Source: 2-01-FULL-39-28 sp964436165 (GTDB lineage: Bacteria; Patescibacteriota; Minisyncoccia; 2-02-FULL-40-12; GWA2-44-9). From it: 35,585 bases of DNA. Shown here piece by piece: positions 28,584 to 35,585 of this stretch. Below the pieces are notes generated by a model. It was given only the letters and a program-made list of their open reading frames with translations. It did not search any database and was not told where the DNA came from. The stretch's first letter is position 1, and each line of letters opens with the position of its first letter. The DNA is taken from positions 1 through 35,585 of the forward strand of contig CAYTBY010000009.1 of NCBI GenBank assembly GCA_964436165.1, read 5' to 3'. The translations under genes and the position numbers were made by a program.

Positions 28584-29036
28584 ATGAAAAAAAATCTTAA
28601 ACAGTCAGGTTTTACCCTTATCGAAATTTTAGTCGTTATCGGTATTATCGCCATTTTGGCGGCGGTGGTTATTGTGGCCTTGAACCCGGCCCGGCAGTTT
28701 GCCCAGGCTCGCAACACCCAGCGAAGCTCAAATGTTAATACCATTCTCAACGCTGTCTGGCAGAGGATGGTTGATAACAGGGGAACTTGGAATACTACTT
28801 GCGGTGCTTCGACCGTAACCTTGCCTGCTACCCTGACCAATGTTGGTACGGGTGCGGGCCTTATAAATCTTGATCCATGCATTGTGCCTACGTATGTTCC
28901 TTCAATGGTTTTGGATCCTTCGGGTGGAGCGGCAGCTGATACCAAATATAGAATTATGCAGGCAGCGGGAGGCGGTAGAATAACCGTTGATGCTCCGACT
29001 GCTGAGTTAGGAGAAACTATTTCTGTAACTCGCTAA
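28584..29036 (+). CDS. type IV pilin (candidate major pilin)
   Basis: This 150-aa pilin starts MKKNLKQSGFTLIEILVVIG: cleavage after G9, F10, E14, then IIAILAAVVIVALNPARQFA, the canonical pilin helix. The soluble domain contains two cysteines (TTCGAST and DPCIVPT) that could form a disulfide. It has its own promoter region and a very strong terminator, unlike the other pseudopilins, so it is the best candidate for the highly expressed major pilin. The order relative to pilB/pilC is usual for these genomes. Confidence 0.85.
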   Translation: MKKNLKQSGFTLIEILVVIGIIAILAAVVIVALNPARQFAQARNTQRSSNVNTILNAVWQRMVDNRGTWNTTCGASTVTLPATLTNVGTGAGLINLDPCIVPTYVPSMVLDPSGGAAADTKYRIMQAAGGGRITVDAPTAELGETISVTR

Positions 29037-29067
29037 GTTTAAACGTAGGTGATTCTGAATTTTAGTC

Positions 29068-29095
29068 CCAAAAACGCCCCTTAGGGCGTTTTTGG
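29068..29095 (+). terminator. strong intrinsic terminator of the pilin gene
   Basis: Perfect 12-bp stem CCAAAAACGCCC (29068-29079) with GGGCGTTTTTGG (29084-29095), loop CTTA; the T tract is within the right arm. It works in both directions. Confidence 0.85.
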
Positions 29096-29102
29096 TTCGG
29101 AA

Positions 29103-29111
29103 TGGTATAAT
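29103..29111 (+). promoter_or_regulatory. extended -10 promoter of the FN3 surface protein
   Basis: TGG plus perfect TATAAT (29106-29111), an extended -10 without a clear -35. It ends 6 nt before the ATG at 29118, so the message is probably leaderless. Confidence 0.65.
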
Positions 29112-29117
29112 AAACCT

Positions 29118-30824
29118 ATGACCTCGAATAACTTAAAGCCAGTCTGGTTAATGATATTATTTCTGTTTTTTCCATTGGTTGTTTTTGCTCACGGCGATAA
29201 ATATTTAGAACTTAATCCCGATAGATCAAATTCTCTGAAAGACGCTGATGTGGCTATTCCATCGCAGATATTTTTTGCTCAGAATGATTTTTTGGGTGGT
29301 TTTGATCTTTGGCTTGCCAATCTCGCCGCGGCGGGGATAGCAACATTTTCTTTGATAAATGAGCAGGGGATCGTTCTAACCACCAAAACGGCCATTATTC
29401 CGACCATAGCTCTAACTTCAAGCGGCACTAAATTTCATGTTGATTTCAACTCTCAGTTTCCTGTTTTGGCTGATAATAAGTACTCTATCCAAATCGCAAC
29501 ATCAATGCCAGAATTGAGACTTTACTATACTGACCGAGTTCAGGTTATAAGCCACAACGCGCCTCCTGTTTCTGAATACTTAACCGGAGTAGCAAGGCTT
29601 GGCGCTGAGGAGCAGTTATTCAGTTTCAAATATGCTCTTTACGAAACCAACGAAACTTCAGCTCCAATATTATCTAATATCGGTTGGACGGTTGTTTCGG
29701 CAACGCAGATGAAAATCGATTTTAACGCCAACGAGGCCGTTGATTACCGGATAGAATATGGGCCTTCTGGTCCGCCGGCTGGCGGATATACTCAAAGTAC
29801 CAATTTTTTAGGGGACTATGAATTTTGCACCGAGGGCATATCTAATTGCGATGTAACCATACCTGTTTTTTCCGATGCAACTTATCAATATTTACTAACC
29901 GCCAAAGATTATTGGGGTAATCAGAGCCAGGCTACGGGAACTTTTACCTCTGGTCAGGCTCAAATACCATCTCCAACGCCTACCCCGACAGACCAACCGC
30001 CAATAATTTCAAATTTTCGGGTAGCGGAGGCTGCAAACAATTCAGTTGGTATCGCCTGGACTACTAATGAAATCTCTAACTCCAACTTGTTAATAAGTTT
30101 TTCAAGTGATCTCATTAGTATTACCGCTGTTTCTGATCCAACTTTTGAGTTAGAACATTTCTTAGAAACCGATCCTGTTCTTAGTCCTGGCACTGCTTAC
30201 CTGGCTACCATCCGGTCATCTGATATGGGGGCCAATGAATCGAAAGCAAGTTTAAGCTTTACCACCTTGTCTGGACCAACACCTACTCCTATGCCTAGCC
30301 CTACAACGTCGTCGACACCTCCGCCTCCGCCGATTCCTTCGACAAGCTCAGGACCTACGCCTTTGGCTTCGGCACCTTTATCGTCCCCGATAACTCCTTT
30401 GACGAGTTCTGAAGCTTCATCTCCAGCAACCTCAAATCCACAGCCGGGAGTTACAACCTCGCCGATTAGCGGCGGCACCGGAACCGTAAACTGGTCTGTG
30501 CCTAGCGGGGGAGAGCCGTCCGATGGTTACCGGGTCGATGTCTTTGATAAAGAGGGAAATCTTGTTAAAACAATTTTTGTTCCGAGCGGTTCTCATCAAG
30601 TCGAGGTGACCGACCTTGAAAAAGAAGGGTATTCAGTTATCGTTTACGAGAACGAAGGCGGGGTGTTTAAAAAGCTGGATAAGCCCAAGGAGCTAAAGCC
30701 GGAAGAGCCATTTGTTAAGAGATTATTAGATTTATGGCCCTATCTTTTGGTTCCAGTTGTTCTGTTGGTAGTTTTCTTGTGGTTGAAGCGAATAAAAATT
30801 AAAAATGTAAATATCAAAATGTAA
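29118..30824 (+). CDS. secreted, C-terminally membrane-anchored FN3-like surface protein
   Basis: This 568-aa protein has a signal peptide (LKPVWLMILFLFFPLVVFA, cleavage near A24-H25), a beta-rich region, an FN3-like segment (PPIISNFRVAEAANNSVGIA then WTTNEISNSNLLIS), and a Pro/Ser/Thr linker (about residues 385-450). A last beta domain (YRVDVFDKEGNLVKTIF) precedes a membrane anchor (LWPYLLVPVVLLVVFLWL) with a basic tail. It is a surface or pilus-associated protein. The linker contains CTTCGACAAGCTCAGGA, a word I recall as a dispersed repeat in many genomes, here read in frame as STSSG. It probably acts at the cell surface. Confidence 0.75.
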   Translation: MTSNNLKPVWLMILFLFFPLVVFAHGDKYLELNPDRSNSLKDADVAIPSQIFFAQNDFLGGFDLWLANLAAAGIATFSLINEQGIVLTTKTAIIPTIALTSSGTKFHVDFNSQFPVLADNKYSIQIATSMPELRLYYTDRVQVISHNAPPVSEYLTGVARLGAEEQLFSFKYALYETNETSAPILSNIGWTVVSATQMKIDFNANEAVDYRIEYGPSGPPAGGYTQSTNFLGDYEFCTEGISNCDVTIPVFSDATYQYLLTAKDYWGNQSQATGTFTSGQAQIPSPTPTPTDQPPIISNFRVAEAANNSVGIAWTTNEISNSNLLISFSSDLISITAVSDPTFELEHFLETDPVLSPGTAYLATIRSSDMGANESKASLSFTTLSGPTPTPMPSPTTSSTPPPPPIPSTSSGPTPLASAPLSSPITPLTSSEASSPATSNPQPGVTTSPISGGTGTVNWSVPSGGEPSDGYRVDVFDKEGNLVKTIFVPSGSHQVEVTDLEKEGYSVIVYENEGGVFKKLDKPKELKPEEPFVKRLLDLWPYLLVPVVLLVVFLWLKRIKIKNVNIKM

Positions 30825-30898
30825 AATGACAGTTAAAAATGTAAAATTTTAGGATCTGATAATTTTTAATTTTGCATTGTAATTTTTCGTTTTGATTT
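30825..30898. repeat. AT-rich low-complexity spacer
   Basis: TAAAAATGTAAAATTTT- and AATTTTTAATTTTGCATTG-type words, like the spacers at 22919 and 24096. No gene. Confidence 0.55.
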
Positions 30899-31627
30899 TT
30901 GAATTTTAAATTGCTCAAGGTTCTCTATGAAGACAACCACCTCATCGCCGTTAATAAACCGGCGGGGATTTTGGTTCAGGCCGGGGAAAAGGGCAAGCCA
31001 AATCTTCTGGACGAGGTAAAAAAATACTTAAAAGATAAATATAAAAAACCGGGGAATGTTTTTGTCGGCCTCGTTCATCGTCTAGATAAACCGGTTTCGG
31101 GAATAGTAATTTTTGCTAAAACCTCAAAAGGAGCATCTCGTTTGTCGGAGCAGTTTAGGAATCGGGAGATTAAAAAAACCTACACTGCTCTAGTTGAGGG
31201 CCAGCTTTCCGGCGAGGGTCAACTGATCCATTATTTAAAAAAAGATCCGGAATCACTAAAAGCGGTTATTTCAGATACAGACGGTGATGATTTTCAAAAA
31301 TCCGAACTTGATTACAGTGTTATAAAAAAATCAGAAAAGTACTCTCTAGTTAAAATTAATCTTAAAACAGGCAGGTTCAATCAAATAAGGGCCCAGTTCT
31401 CTCATATCGGCCATCCGATAGTAGGGGATACTCTCTACGGAGCAAAAAAACCAACAGGTACTCTCACCCTGAGCTTGCCTGCGATGAGGGACTCGAATTC
31501 GTCGAATGGGATTGGTTTATGTGCAACCGAGATAGAATTCAAAACAGCAACTACGGGCGAAGTCAAAAAGATAAAAATAGATTATCCAAAAGAATGGGAT
31601 CGTGTTATGTTCCCACCCAGTTTATAG
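30899..31627 (+). CDS. RluA-family 23S rRNA/tRNA pseudouridine synthase
   Basis: This 242-aa RluA/RluD-family enzyme isomerises uridine to pseudouridine in RNA. It shows LKVLYEDNHLIAVNKPAGIL, the catalytic motif VHRLDKPVSGIVIFAKT (Asp in HRLD), ASRLSEQFRNREIKKTYTAL, LKTGRFNQIRAQFSHIGHPI and VGDTLYGAKK. It lacks an S4 domain. The frame begins with TTG; TTG at 30899 and TTG at 30911 are both possible and no Shine-Dalgarno decides. Its exact target uridine is not readable from sequence. Confidence 0.92.
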   Translation: MNFKLLKVLYEDNHLIAVNKPAGILVQAGEKGKPNLLDEVKKYLKDKYKKPGNVFVGLVHRLDKPVSGIVIFAKTSKGASRLSEQFRNREIKKTYTALVEGQLSGEGQLIHYLKKDPESLKAVISDTDGDDFQKSELDYSVIKKSEKYSLVKINLKTGRFNQIRAQFSHIGHPIVGDTLYGAKKPTGTLTLSLPAMRDSNSSNGIGLCATEIEFKTATTGEVKKIKIDYPKEWDRVMFPPSL

Positions 31628-31643
31628 TGGTCAGACCACTATA
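31623..31643. promoter_or_regulatory. 21-nt perfect palindrome after the pseudouridine synthase
   Basis: TATAGTGGTC, A, GACCACTATA (31623-31643). It begins at the stop codon region and ends 22 nt before the -35 of the lipase gene. It is either a terminator without a T tract or an operator. Confidence 0.45.
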
Positions 31644-31664
31644 TATTGGAGGGACGGGGTTGGG

Positions 31665-31692
31665 TTGACATTTGGCTTTAAGAGAATAGAAT
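31665..31692 (+). promoter_or_regulatory. promoter of the LCAT-like lipase gene
   Basis: Perfect -35 TTGACA (31665-31670), 16-nt spacer, -10 TAGAAT (31687-31692). It ends 9 nt before the ATG at 31702. Confidence 0.7.
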
Positions 31693-31701
31693 CTGGGAGT
31701 T

Positions 31702-34176
31702 ATGTCTATTATATCTCTAGCCAGTAACTCAATCCCGAAAGATTCAAGAACAGTCACAAAAGTTGATATATGGAAGTTCAACTTCCATATATTAGGTGTG
31801 GGCATAGGCATCGTTTTTATCACATTTTTTAGTATTTTGGGGTTGTTTGTCGCTAATACTTATGCCGGGGAAGTAGTTTTTGAGACTCAATTATCATGGT
31901 ATTACAATTGGCTGGGTGCGGACTTCGGGAGCGGTTCGATTACAAGGATTACCGAGTCTGCTATACGGTATACCCCAACTGCCAATGAGGAAGTCTGTAC
32001 GGCTAAATTGGGAGTGTATAAACATGGTAATCCGACCGATGGTGTGGTTGTGACAGTCAGGGAGGGCGGTAACGGCTATCCGCCGACGGGGGCGGTTTTG
32101 GCTTCGGTAACGGTGCCATCAGATCAGGTTTCGAATCCGCCGGTTTTGCCCAATATCCCGGCCTACACAGCTTTTAAGTTTTCTCCCTGCCTGCATTTAA
32201 CCGCCGGGATTAATTACTTCTTTGTTTTATCGCGGACTCAATTGCCGGACCATAATTTCCCCGATCTAACCAACCTCTATACCCTTCAAATCAGCAACTT
32301 AACATTTTATCCGAATACGGCTTTTTGGGCTTATGTCCCGGTTAACTATTACTGGAATGAGCTGATAAATTACGAACCGGCAATGCGATTAGAAGGGCCC
32401 GACACAAAAGAGCCGGTGATAATCGTGCCTGGGATTTTGGGCTCGAGATTAAATCGGGTTTCGGATGGGGAGGAGGTTTGGCCGAATATTACAAAAATGA
32501 CTAATCTATTAACGCCCGACGATAATTATTTGGATGAATTAAAATTAGATTCCAATGGAAATGAAATTTTGGACATTAACTCGCCAGAAATTGTTGAAAG
32601 TGTGCTTTTTCTTAATCAGTATGGAAATTTAATACAAATATTCAAAGATAACGGGTATGAACTGGGAGAAGACCTATTCATAGTGCCATATGACTGGCGG
32701 TTGGATATTGAGGTATCTTCAAACGAGCTCGATTCCATAATCAGCCAAGCTCTAGCTAATTCACCAACCGGGAAAGTAAATATCATCGCTCACAGTATGG
32801 GCGGACTTTTGGTTAAGGACTATTTAATTCGCAGTGGCGAGTCGGCAGTGAATAAGGTAGTTTTTGCTGGGACACCTCATTTAGGCGCGCCCAAGGCCTT
32901 TAATCTTCTGAATTGGGGAGATGACTTTGATTTGAAGTTTTTAATATTCGGCTTGAATAAGAATAGAGCTAAAGAAATAGGCCAAAACATGCCGGCCGTG
33001 TATCAGCTTTTACCGAGCAGGGAATATATAACTAAAGCTGGCTCTTATGTCCAGGACAATAATTCCGTTGATTTGAATTATGAACAGACAGGTAATTTTC
33101 TAACCTCAAGCCCTGTCTTAGAAGACCACCGGAATGCCGGACTTTTAACCCGGGCTGATGAGTTCCATCAACTTCGCGACGGCTGGGCGCCGGCATCGGC
33201 TAATGTATATAATCTTCTTGGATGCAGAGAATATGACACCATCGGGTCTTTTGGGATAAGCGGAGACGGTTCGGTTGATATCGATTCAGTAACTGGTGAT
33301 GGGACGGTGCCCCTTGTAAGTGCCGACCATATTCCTGGCGAAAATTATTATGTTCCGTATCCGCAGACAAAAATTAATCACACCGGCCTGATAAGCGACG
33401 ACAGGACCATCGGTTTGATATACGAGATAATAACCGATTCAGTTTCTGTTCTGCCGGAAGGCATATCTCAAACGGCTAGTGACTGCGATGATATTTTAAA
33501 TGAGGTTAAGCGCTTGCGTTTTAGCACCCACAGTCCGGTCAATCTCCATGTTTATGATTCTCTGGGCAACCACACGGGGTTGACTCCGGAAGGGAATATT
33601 GAGATCAATATCCCCGATAGTAACTTTATCCAAGTCGGCGGTAGTTCATTTGTGTTTGTCCCAGACGGCGAATACAGTGTTCAAATAGAGGCCTACGATA
33701 CCGGAAGCTTTGATTTTAAGGTTAAGGAATCAATAAACGGCGAGGTTCTGGATTCTGTAATTTATGACGACGTTCCGATAGATGACCAGAACTTGGAAGC
33801 GGATTTTGAGTGGACGGATGTCAATAACTTCAGTCCCCTTGATATTGATCGAAACGGGGATGGAATATCCGACGCCGGATATTCGGCAGACGGCAGTTGG
33901 GCGCCGTATAATGCCACTATTCAGAGTACGCTTCTAGACCTGGAACGTGTATATTCTCTTGGCTGGACAAATGGCGAGATTAAAAATTCGTTAAAGGTTT
34001 TGCTCGAAGCTTCAATGCCTACCGCCGAAACGATCCAGTCCAAAGGCAAGAAGGCAAATGGGGTGTTGGGAACGGCATTTCTCAATCAGCTGGAGACGGA
34101 GTATAATGAGGGTAATATAAACGAGAAAGCGTTTAATATAATTAAGGCGGATATATTATGGCTTTTAGGGAATTAG
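31702..34176 (+). CDS. secreted LCAT-like alpha/beta-hydrolase (lipase/acyltransferase)
   Basis: This 824-aa protein has a membrane segment (GIGIVFITFFSILGLFVANT) as signal or anchor after a 30-residue lead. A beta-rich domain covers about 60-230. The hydrolase follows: EPVIIVPGILGSRLNRV, FIVPYDWRLDIE, nucleophile S365 in IIAHSMGGLLVKDY, D533 in TGDGTVPLVSADH and H560 in INHTGLISD, the expected catalytic triad of the LCAT family. A calcium-loop-like DIDRNGDGISDAG (715-727) lies near the C-terminus. It probably acts outside the cell on lipids. The lead peptide contains a translated palindrome (31766-31792). Confidence 0.85.
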   Translation: MSIISLASNSIPKDSRTVTKVDIWKFNFHILGVGIGIVFITFFSILGLFVANTYAGEVVFETQLSWYYNWLGADFGSGSITRITESAIRYTPTANEEVCTAKLGVYKHGNPTDGVVVTVREGGNGYPPTGAVLASVTVPSDQVSNPPVLPNIPAYTAFKFSPCLHLTAGINYFFVLSRTQLPDHNFPDLTNLYTLQISNLTFYPNTAFWAYVPVNYYWNELINYEPAMRLEGPDTKEPVIIVPGILGSRLNRVSDGEEVWPNITKMTNLLTPDDNYLDELKLDSNGNEILDINSPEIVESVLFLNQYGNLIQIFKDNGYELGEDLFIVPYDWRLDIEVSSNELDSIISQALANSPTGKVNIIAHSMGGLLVKDYLIRSGESAVNKVVFAGTPHLGAPKAFNLLNWGDDFDLKFLIFGLNKNRAKEIGQNMPAVYQLLPSREYITKAGSYVQDNNSVDLNYEQTGNFLTSSPVLEDHRNAGLLTRADEFHQLRDGWAPASANVYNLLGCREYDTIGSFGISGDGSVDIDSVTGDGTVPLVSADHIPGENYYVPYPQTKINHTGLISDDRTIGLIYEIITDSVSVLPEGISQTASDCDDILNEVKRLRFSTHSPVNLHVYDSLGNHTGLTPEGNIEINIPDSNFIQVGGSSFVFVPDGEYSVQIEAYDTGSFDFKVKESINGEVLDSVIYDDVPIDDQNLEADFEWTDVNNFSPLDIDRNGDGISDAGYSADGSWAPYNATIQSTLLDLERVYSLGWTNGEIKNSLKVLLEASMPTAETIQSKGKKANGVLGTAFLNQLETEYNEGNINEKAFNIIKADILWLLGN
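31766..31792. repeat. 27-nt perfect palindrome inside the lipase 5' region
   Basis: ATATATGGAAGTT, C, AACTTCCATATAT. It encodes the segment DIWKFNFHI just before the membrane helix. In mRNA it would form a 13-bp hairpin 60 nt after the start codon. Confidence 0.5.
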
Positions 34177-34181
34177 TGATT

Positions 34182-34496
34182 ATGTCAAATAAAAAAGTAT
34201 TGCTATTGGGAGCATTAATCGGGTTATTATTTATTTTCCTACCATCTATGTGGCCCTTGTTTGGGGATTTTACTAGTTATCTAAGTTACCTTCTTGATTC
34301 TTTACCCACGTATATTACTACTCCCATTATTATCTATTCCTTATCTCTAATATTTTACTTAATTATGTCTATTATTTCCCAATCTTTTATGAATAAATCT
34401 TTATTAATTTACTACTCTTTGGGTGTATTGATCTCACTTCTTATCCTCTCGATGCTTACTCTAATCGCTATCTCTCAATTCCAATTTGGGTTTTAA
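34182..34496 (+). CDS. small three-helix membrane protein
   Basis: This 104-aa protein has three hydrophobic segments: VLLLGALIGLLFIFLPSMWP, ITTPIIIYSLSLIFYLIMSI and YYSLGVLISLLILSMLTLIA. The ATG at 34182 is preferred over 34158, which lies inside the lipase gene and adds MAFRELVI. It starts 5 nt after the lipase stop, so it is probably co-transcribed. The function is unknown; a partner of the lipase is possible. Confidence 0.65.
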   Translation: MSNKKVLLLGALIGLLFIFLPSMWPLFGDFTSYLSYLLDSLPTYITTPIIIYSLSLIFYLIMSIISQSFMNKSLLIYYSLGVLISLLILSMLTLIAISQFQFGF

Positions 34497-34547
34497 GTTA
34501 GATCTAATAAATTAAAGTCGAGGCAAGGCCGTTCAAGGCCAAAAATC

Positions 34548-34577
34548 TTGGTAAAGTTAATCATTCTATGTTATAAT
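34548..34577 (+). promoter_or_regulatory. promoter of ssrA (tmRNA)
   Basis: -35 TTGGTA (34548-34553), 18-nt spacer, perfect -10 TATAAT (34572-34577). It ends 8 nt before the tmRNA 5' end at 34586. Confidence 0.75.
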
Positions 34578-34585
34578 ATAGCATT

Positions 34586-34972
34586 GGGGATGTAAGTTTC
34601 GACAGAGTTCATTTCAAATTATATGCAAGTGGTAGGTGGATATCACTACCTAAAATATTATCTAAAATTATAATTGCCAAAAACAATTATTCAGGCGCTT
34701 TAGCTTTCGCTTAAGCACTCGCCCATAACTGGGCGAAGCTCGCTCAATTTGAGCGGCCCGTTCTCTCATTGACTCTCGCTATTTGAGAAGAACGCCATTA
34801 GCGGGATACTGCATTCGGGCATTTTGGTGTGTTCTGGCCCGGGTGCGGGAAATTCATAGAATGCTGGCTTAGCGCTTTTGTCGGCTTTAAAGCTAAGCAA
34901 TAACAAACCGGCTAAACTTGTAGACTGTAATTTGATAAAGCTTTGGACGGGGTTTCAATACCCCCATCTCCA
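34586..34972 (+). ncRNA. ssrA: transfer-messenger RNA (tmRNA)
   Basis: This is the one-piece tmRNA that rescues stalled ribosomes. The 5' GGGGATG (34586-34592) pairs with CATCTCC (34965-34971) as acceptor stem, with A34972 as discriminator. TTTCGACAG follows the 5' end as in other tmRNAs, and TTTGGACGGGGTTTCAATACC forms the T-arm region. The tag-encoding stretch is at 34676-34714. CCA is not encoded (ACT follows). The T arm is slightly unusual: GGGG/CCCC closes a loop one base off the standard. It is preceded by a clear promoter. Confidence 0.93.
34676..34714 (+). other. tmRNA tag-peptide reading frame
   Basis: GCC (34676) is the likely resume codon. The frame reads AKNNYSGALAFA followed by TAA (34712-34714). 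The ending ALAFA fits the usual hydrophobic degradation signal (ALAA or similar) of tmRNA tags. Confidence 0.75.
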
Positions 34973-35002
34973 CTGCTTCGCTCCTTACGGAGCTTCGCAG
35001 TG
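34971..35002. repeat. hairpin at the 3' end of tmRNA
   Basis: CACTGC (34971-34976) pairs with GCAGTG (34997-35002) and GCTCC with GGAGC, loop TTAC. It overlaps the last two bases of tmRNA, so it may help define the 3' end or act as a terminator without a U tract. Confidence 0.45.
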
Positions 35003-35132
35003 CGCAGCACTGCAGAAAAAAAAGCGAAGCATAAGTGTGGGCTTGATCGTTGACAAACCATGCAAACAGCAACTTCAATTGTCCCAAGAAGGCAATGGCC
35101 TTCACTATTTTACCTATTGGTTAATTTTAATT

Positions 35133-35166
35133 TAAAAACCGCCAGAGGTCTTTCGACGTGGCGGTT
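35133..35166 (-). terminator. terminator of the Ser/Gly/His-rich gene
   Basis: AACCGCCA (35137-35144) and TGGCGGTT (35159-35166) form an 8-bp stem; on the minus strand a U tract (complement of 35133-35138) follows. Confidence 0.75.
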
Positions 35167-35198
35167 GAGCAAGTTAGCCTGCTCATCTTCCCTTGGCG

Positions 35199-35444
35199 TT
35201 AGTCGCCGAGCAACGTGTCTATGTAGTAGTCGTGACTTTCACGATCCGTACAGCCAGACGGAGCATGAGAGGCGGCCGAACCTCCGCCATAGATGCACTT
35301 TCCACCACCGCTTCCTGCGTGGTGATGATCACTTGCTCTATCCGAATCCGAATGCGAGTGATCGCCCGAACTGCCCGAACCCGAACTGCCCGAAGAAGAC
35401 GCCCCGCCGGATTGCGAATTGTCACCCTCAAACCAACCGCTCAT
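35199..35444 (-). CDS. 81-aa Ser/Gly/His/Asp-rich protein
   Basis: This 81-aa protein starts MSGWFEGDNS and has a low-complexity centre of Ser/Gly (residues 12-27), a His/Asp/Ser run (DHSHSDSDRASDHHH, 28-42), a Gly-rich part with two cysteines (C50, C65), and a tail ending DYYIDTLLGD. There is no signal peptide. Real coding is supported by a Shine-Dalgarno-like AGAGGTG 5 nt before the ATG, a good promoter (35493-35520) and a terminator. The histidine run suggests metal binding (nickel, zinc or copper). A RiPP-type precursor is another thought; both are inference. No family is recognised. Confidence 0.6.
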   Translation of the reverse strand: MSGWFEGDNSQSGGASSSGSSGSGSSGDHSHSDSDRASDHHHAGSGGGKCIYGGGSAASHAPSGCTDRESHDYYIDTLLGD

Positions 35445-35492
35445 ACAGCACCTCTCTTCTTACCTGTTACCTGCCCGTTATTGGGCATGTTT

Positions 35493-35520
35493 ATAATATC
35501 ATATATATATATTGTGTCAA
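35493..35520 (-). promoter_or_regulatory. promoter of the Ser/Gly/His-rich gene
   Basis: On the minus strand: perfect -35 TTGACA (35515-35520), 16-nt spacer, -10 TATTAT (35493-35498). A GCCC/GGGC hairpin (35473-35486) lies in the leader. Confidence 0.7.
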
Positions 35521-35585
35521 TAGCTCCCTGGAGACTGTATAAATATTGGTTGATAATTCATGTAAGTTGGCGAGTATTTATCTAG

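Noticed and set aside
30197..30478. 93-codon minus-strand frame rich in Gly/Val
   Set aside because: Antisense shadow of the Pro/Ser/Thr linker of the FN3 protein.
34878..35135. 85-codon frame over the 3' end of tmRNA
   Set aside because: It overlaps the tmRNA acceptor and T arm, which are strongly supported.
35060..35585. Plus-strand frames at the end of the window
   Set aside because: They are antisense to the Ser/Gly/His-rich gene, which has promoter, Shine-Dalgarno and terminator on the minus strand.

Overview
The window looks like a chromosomal contig from a small-genome bacterium of the Candidate Phyla Radiation (Patescibacteria, Parcubacteria- or Microgenomates-like). This is inferred from gene content: a compact type IV pilus operon with many short pseudopilin genes, many tiny toxin-antitoxin pairs, AT-rich low-complexity spacers, palindromic dispersed repeats built on CCTGCC/GGCAGG, and secreted proteins anchored by one membrane segment. 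TAA, TAG and TGA all act as stops. No tRNA, rRNA or CRISPR array was seen.

Layout. (1) 1-8.3 kb is an accessory zone: small membrane or secreted proteins, an unlisted 41-aa zinc-ribbon ORF, toxin-antitoxin pairs (DUF4258/DUF2283, HicBA, Phd/RelE), an HExxH protein, and many copies of a structured intergenic repeat family. It also holds a 214-bp MITE-like element with perfect 26-bp terminal inverted repeats. (2) 8.4-9.5 kb is the conserved infC-rpmI-rplT operon (minus strand). (3) 9.5-15.4 kb is a tightly packed plus-strand cluster: branched-chain aminotransferase, ThiF/E1-like protein, an unrecognised 367-aa protein, an Acg-like nitroreductase and a membrane histidine kinase. It may be an undescribed biosynthetic or signalling unit. 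(4) 15.4-19.6 kb is a second accessory zone: two more HicBA modules, a zinc-ribbon protein, and purB. The zinc-ribbon gene and purB each lie between the same 5' repeat (A, 89 bp) and the same 3' repeat (B, about 145 bp with a 97-bp identical core), which looks cassette-like. (5) 19.6-20.7 kb holds two tandem CBS-pair genes. (6) 20.8-30.8 kb is a type IV pilus locus: CheY-like receiver, receiver-PilB fusion ATPase, PilC, three pseudopilin-like proteins, a GIY-YIG gene between inverted repeats, a type IV pilin and an anchored FN3 protein. (7) 30.9-35.6 kb holds a pseudouridine synthase, a large secreted LCAT-like lipase, a small membrane protein, tmRNA (ssrA), and a Ser/Gly/His-rich small protein with its own promoter and terminator.

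Two expression styles stand out. About ten genes, mostly antitoxins, regulators and surface proteins, have a -10 box ending only 6-9 nt before the ATG and no Shine-Dalgarno sequence, so their mRNAs are probably leaderless. A second set (positions 131, 807, 1801, 6574, 16342, purB, and the small genes at 15415 and 35199) has a good Shine-Dalgarno. Most of these have a strong terminator and many are followed by a member of the 3' repeat family. This contrast suggests native versus acquired or cassette-type genes, but that is inference.
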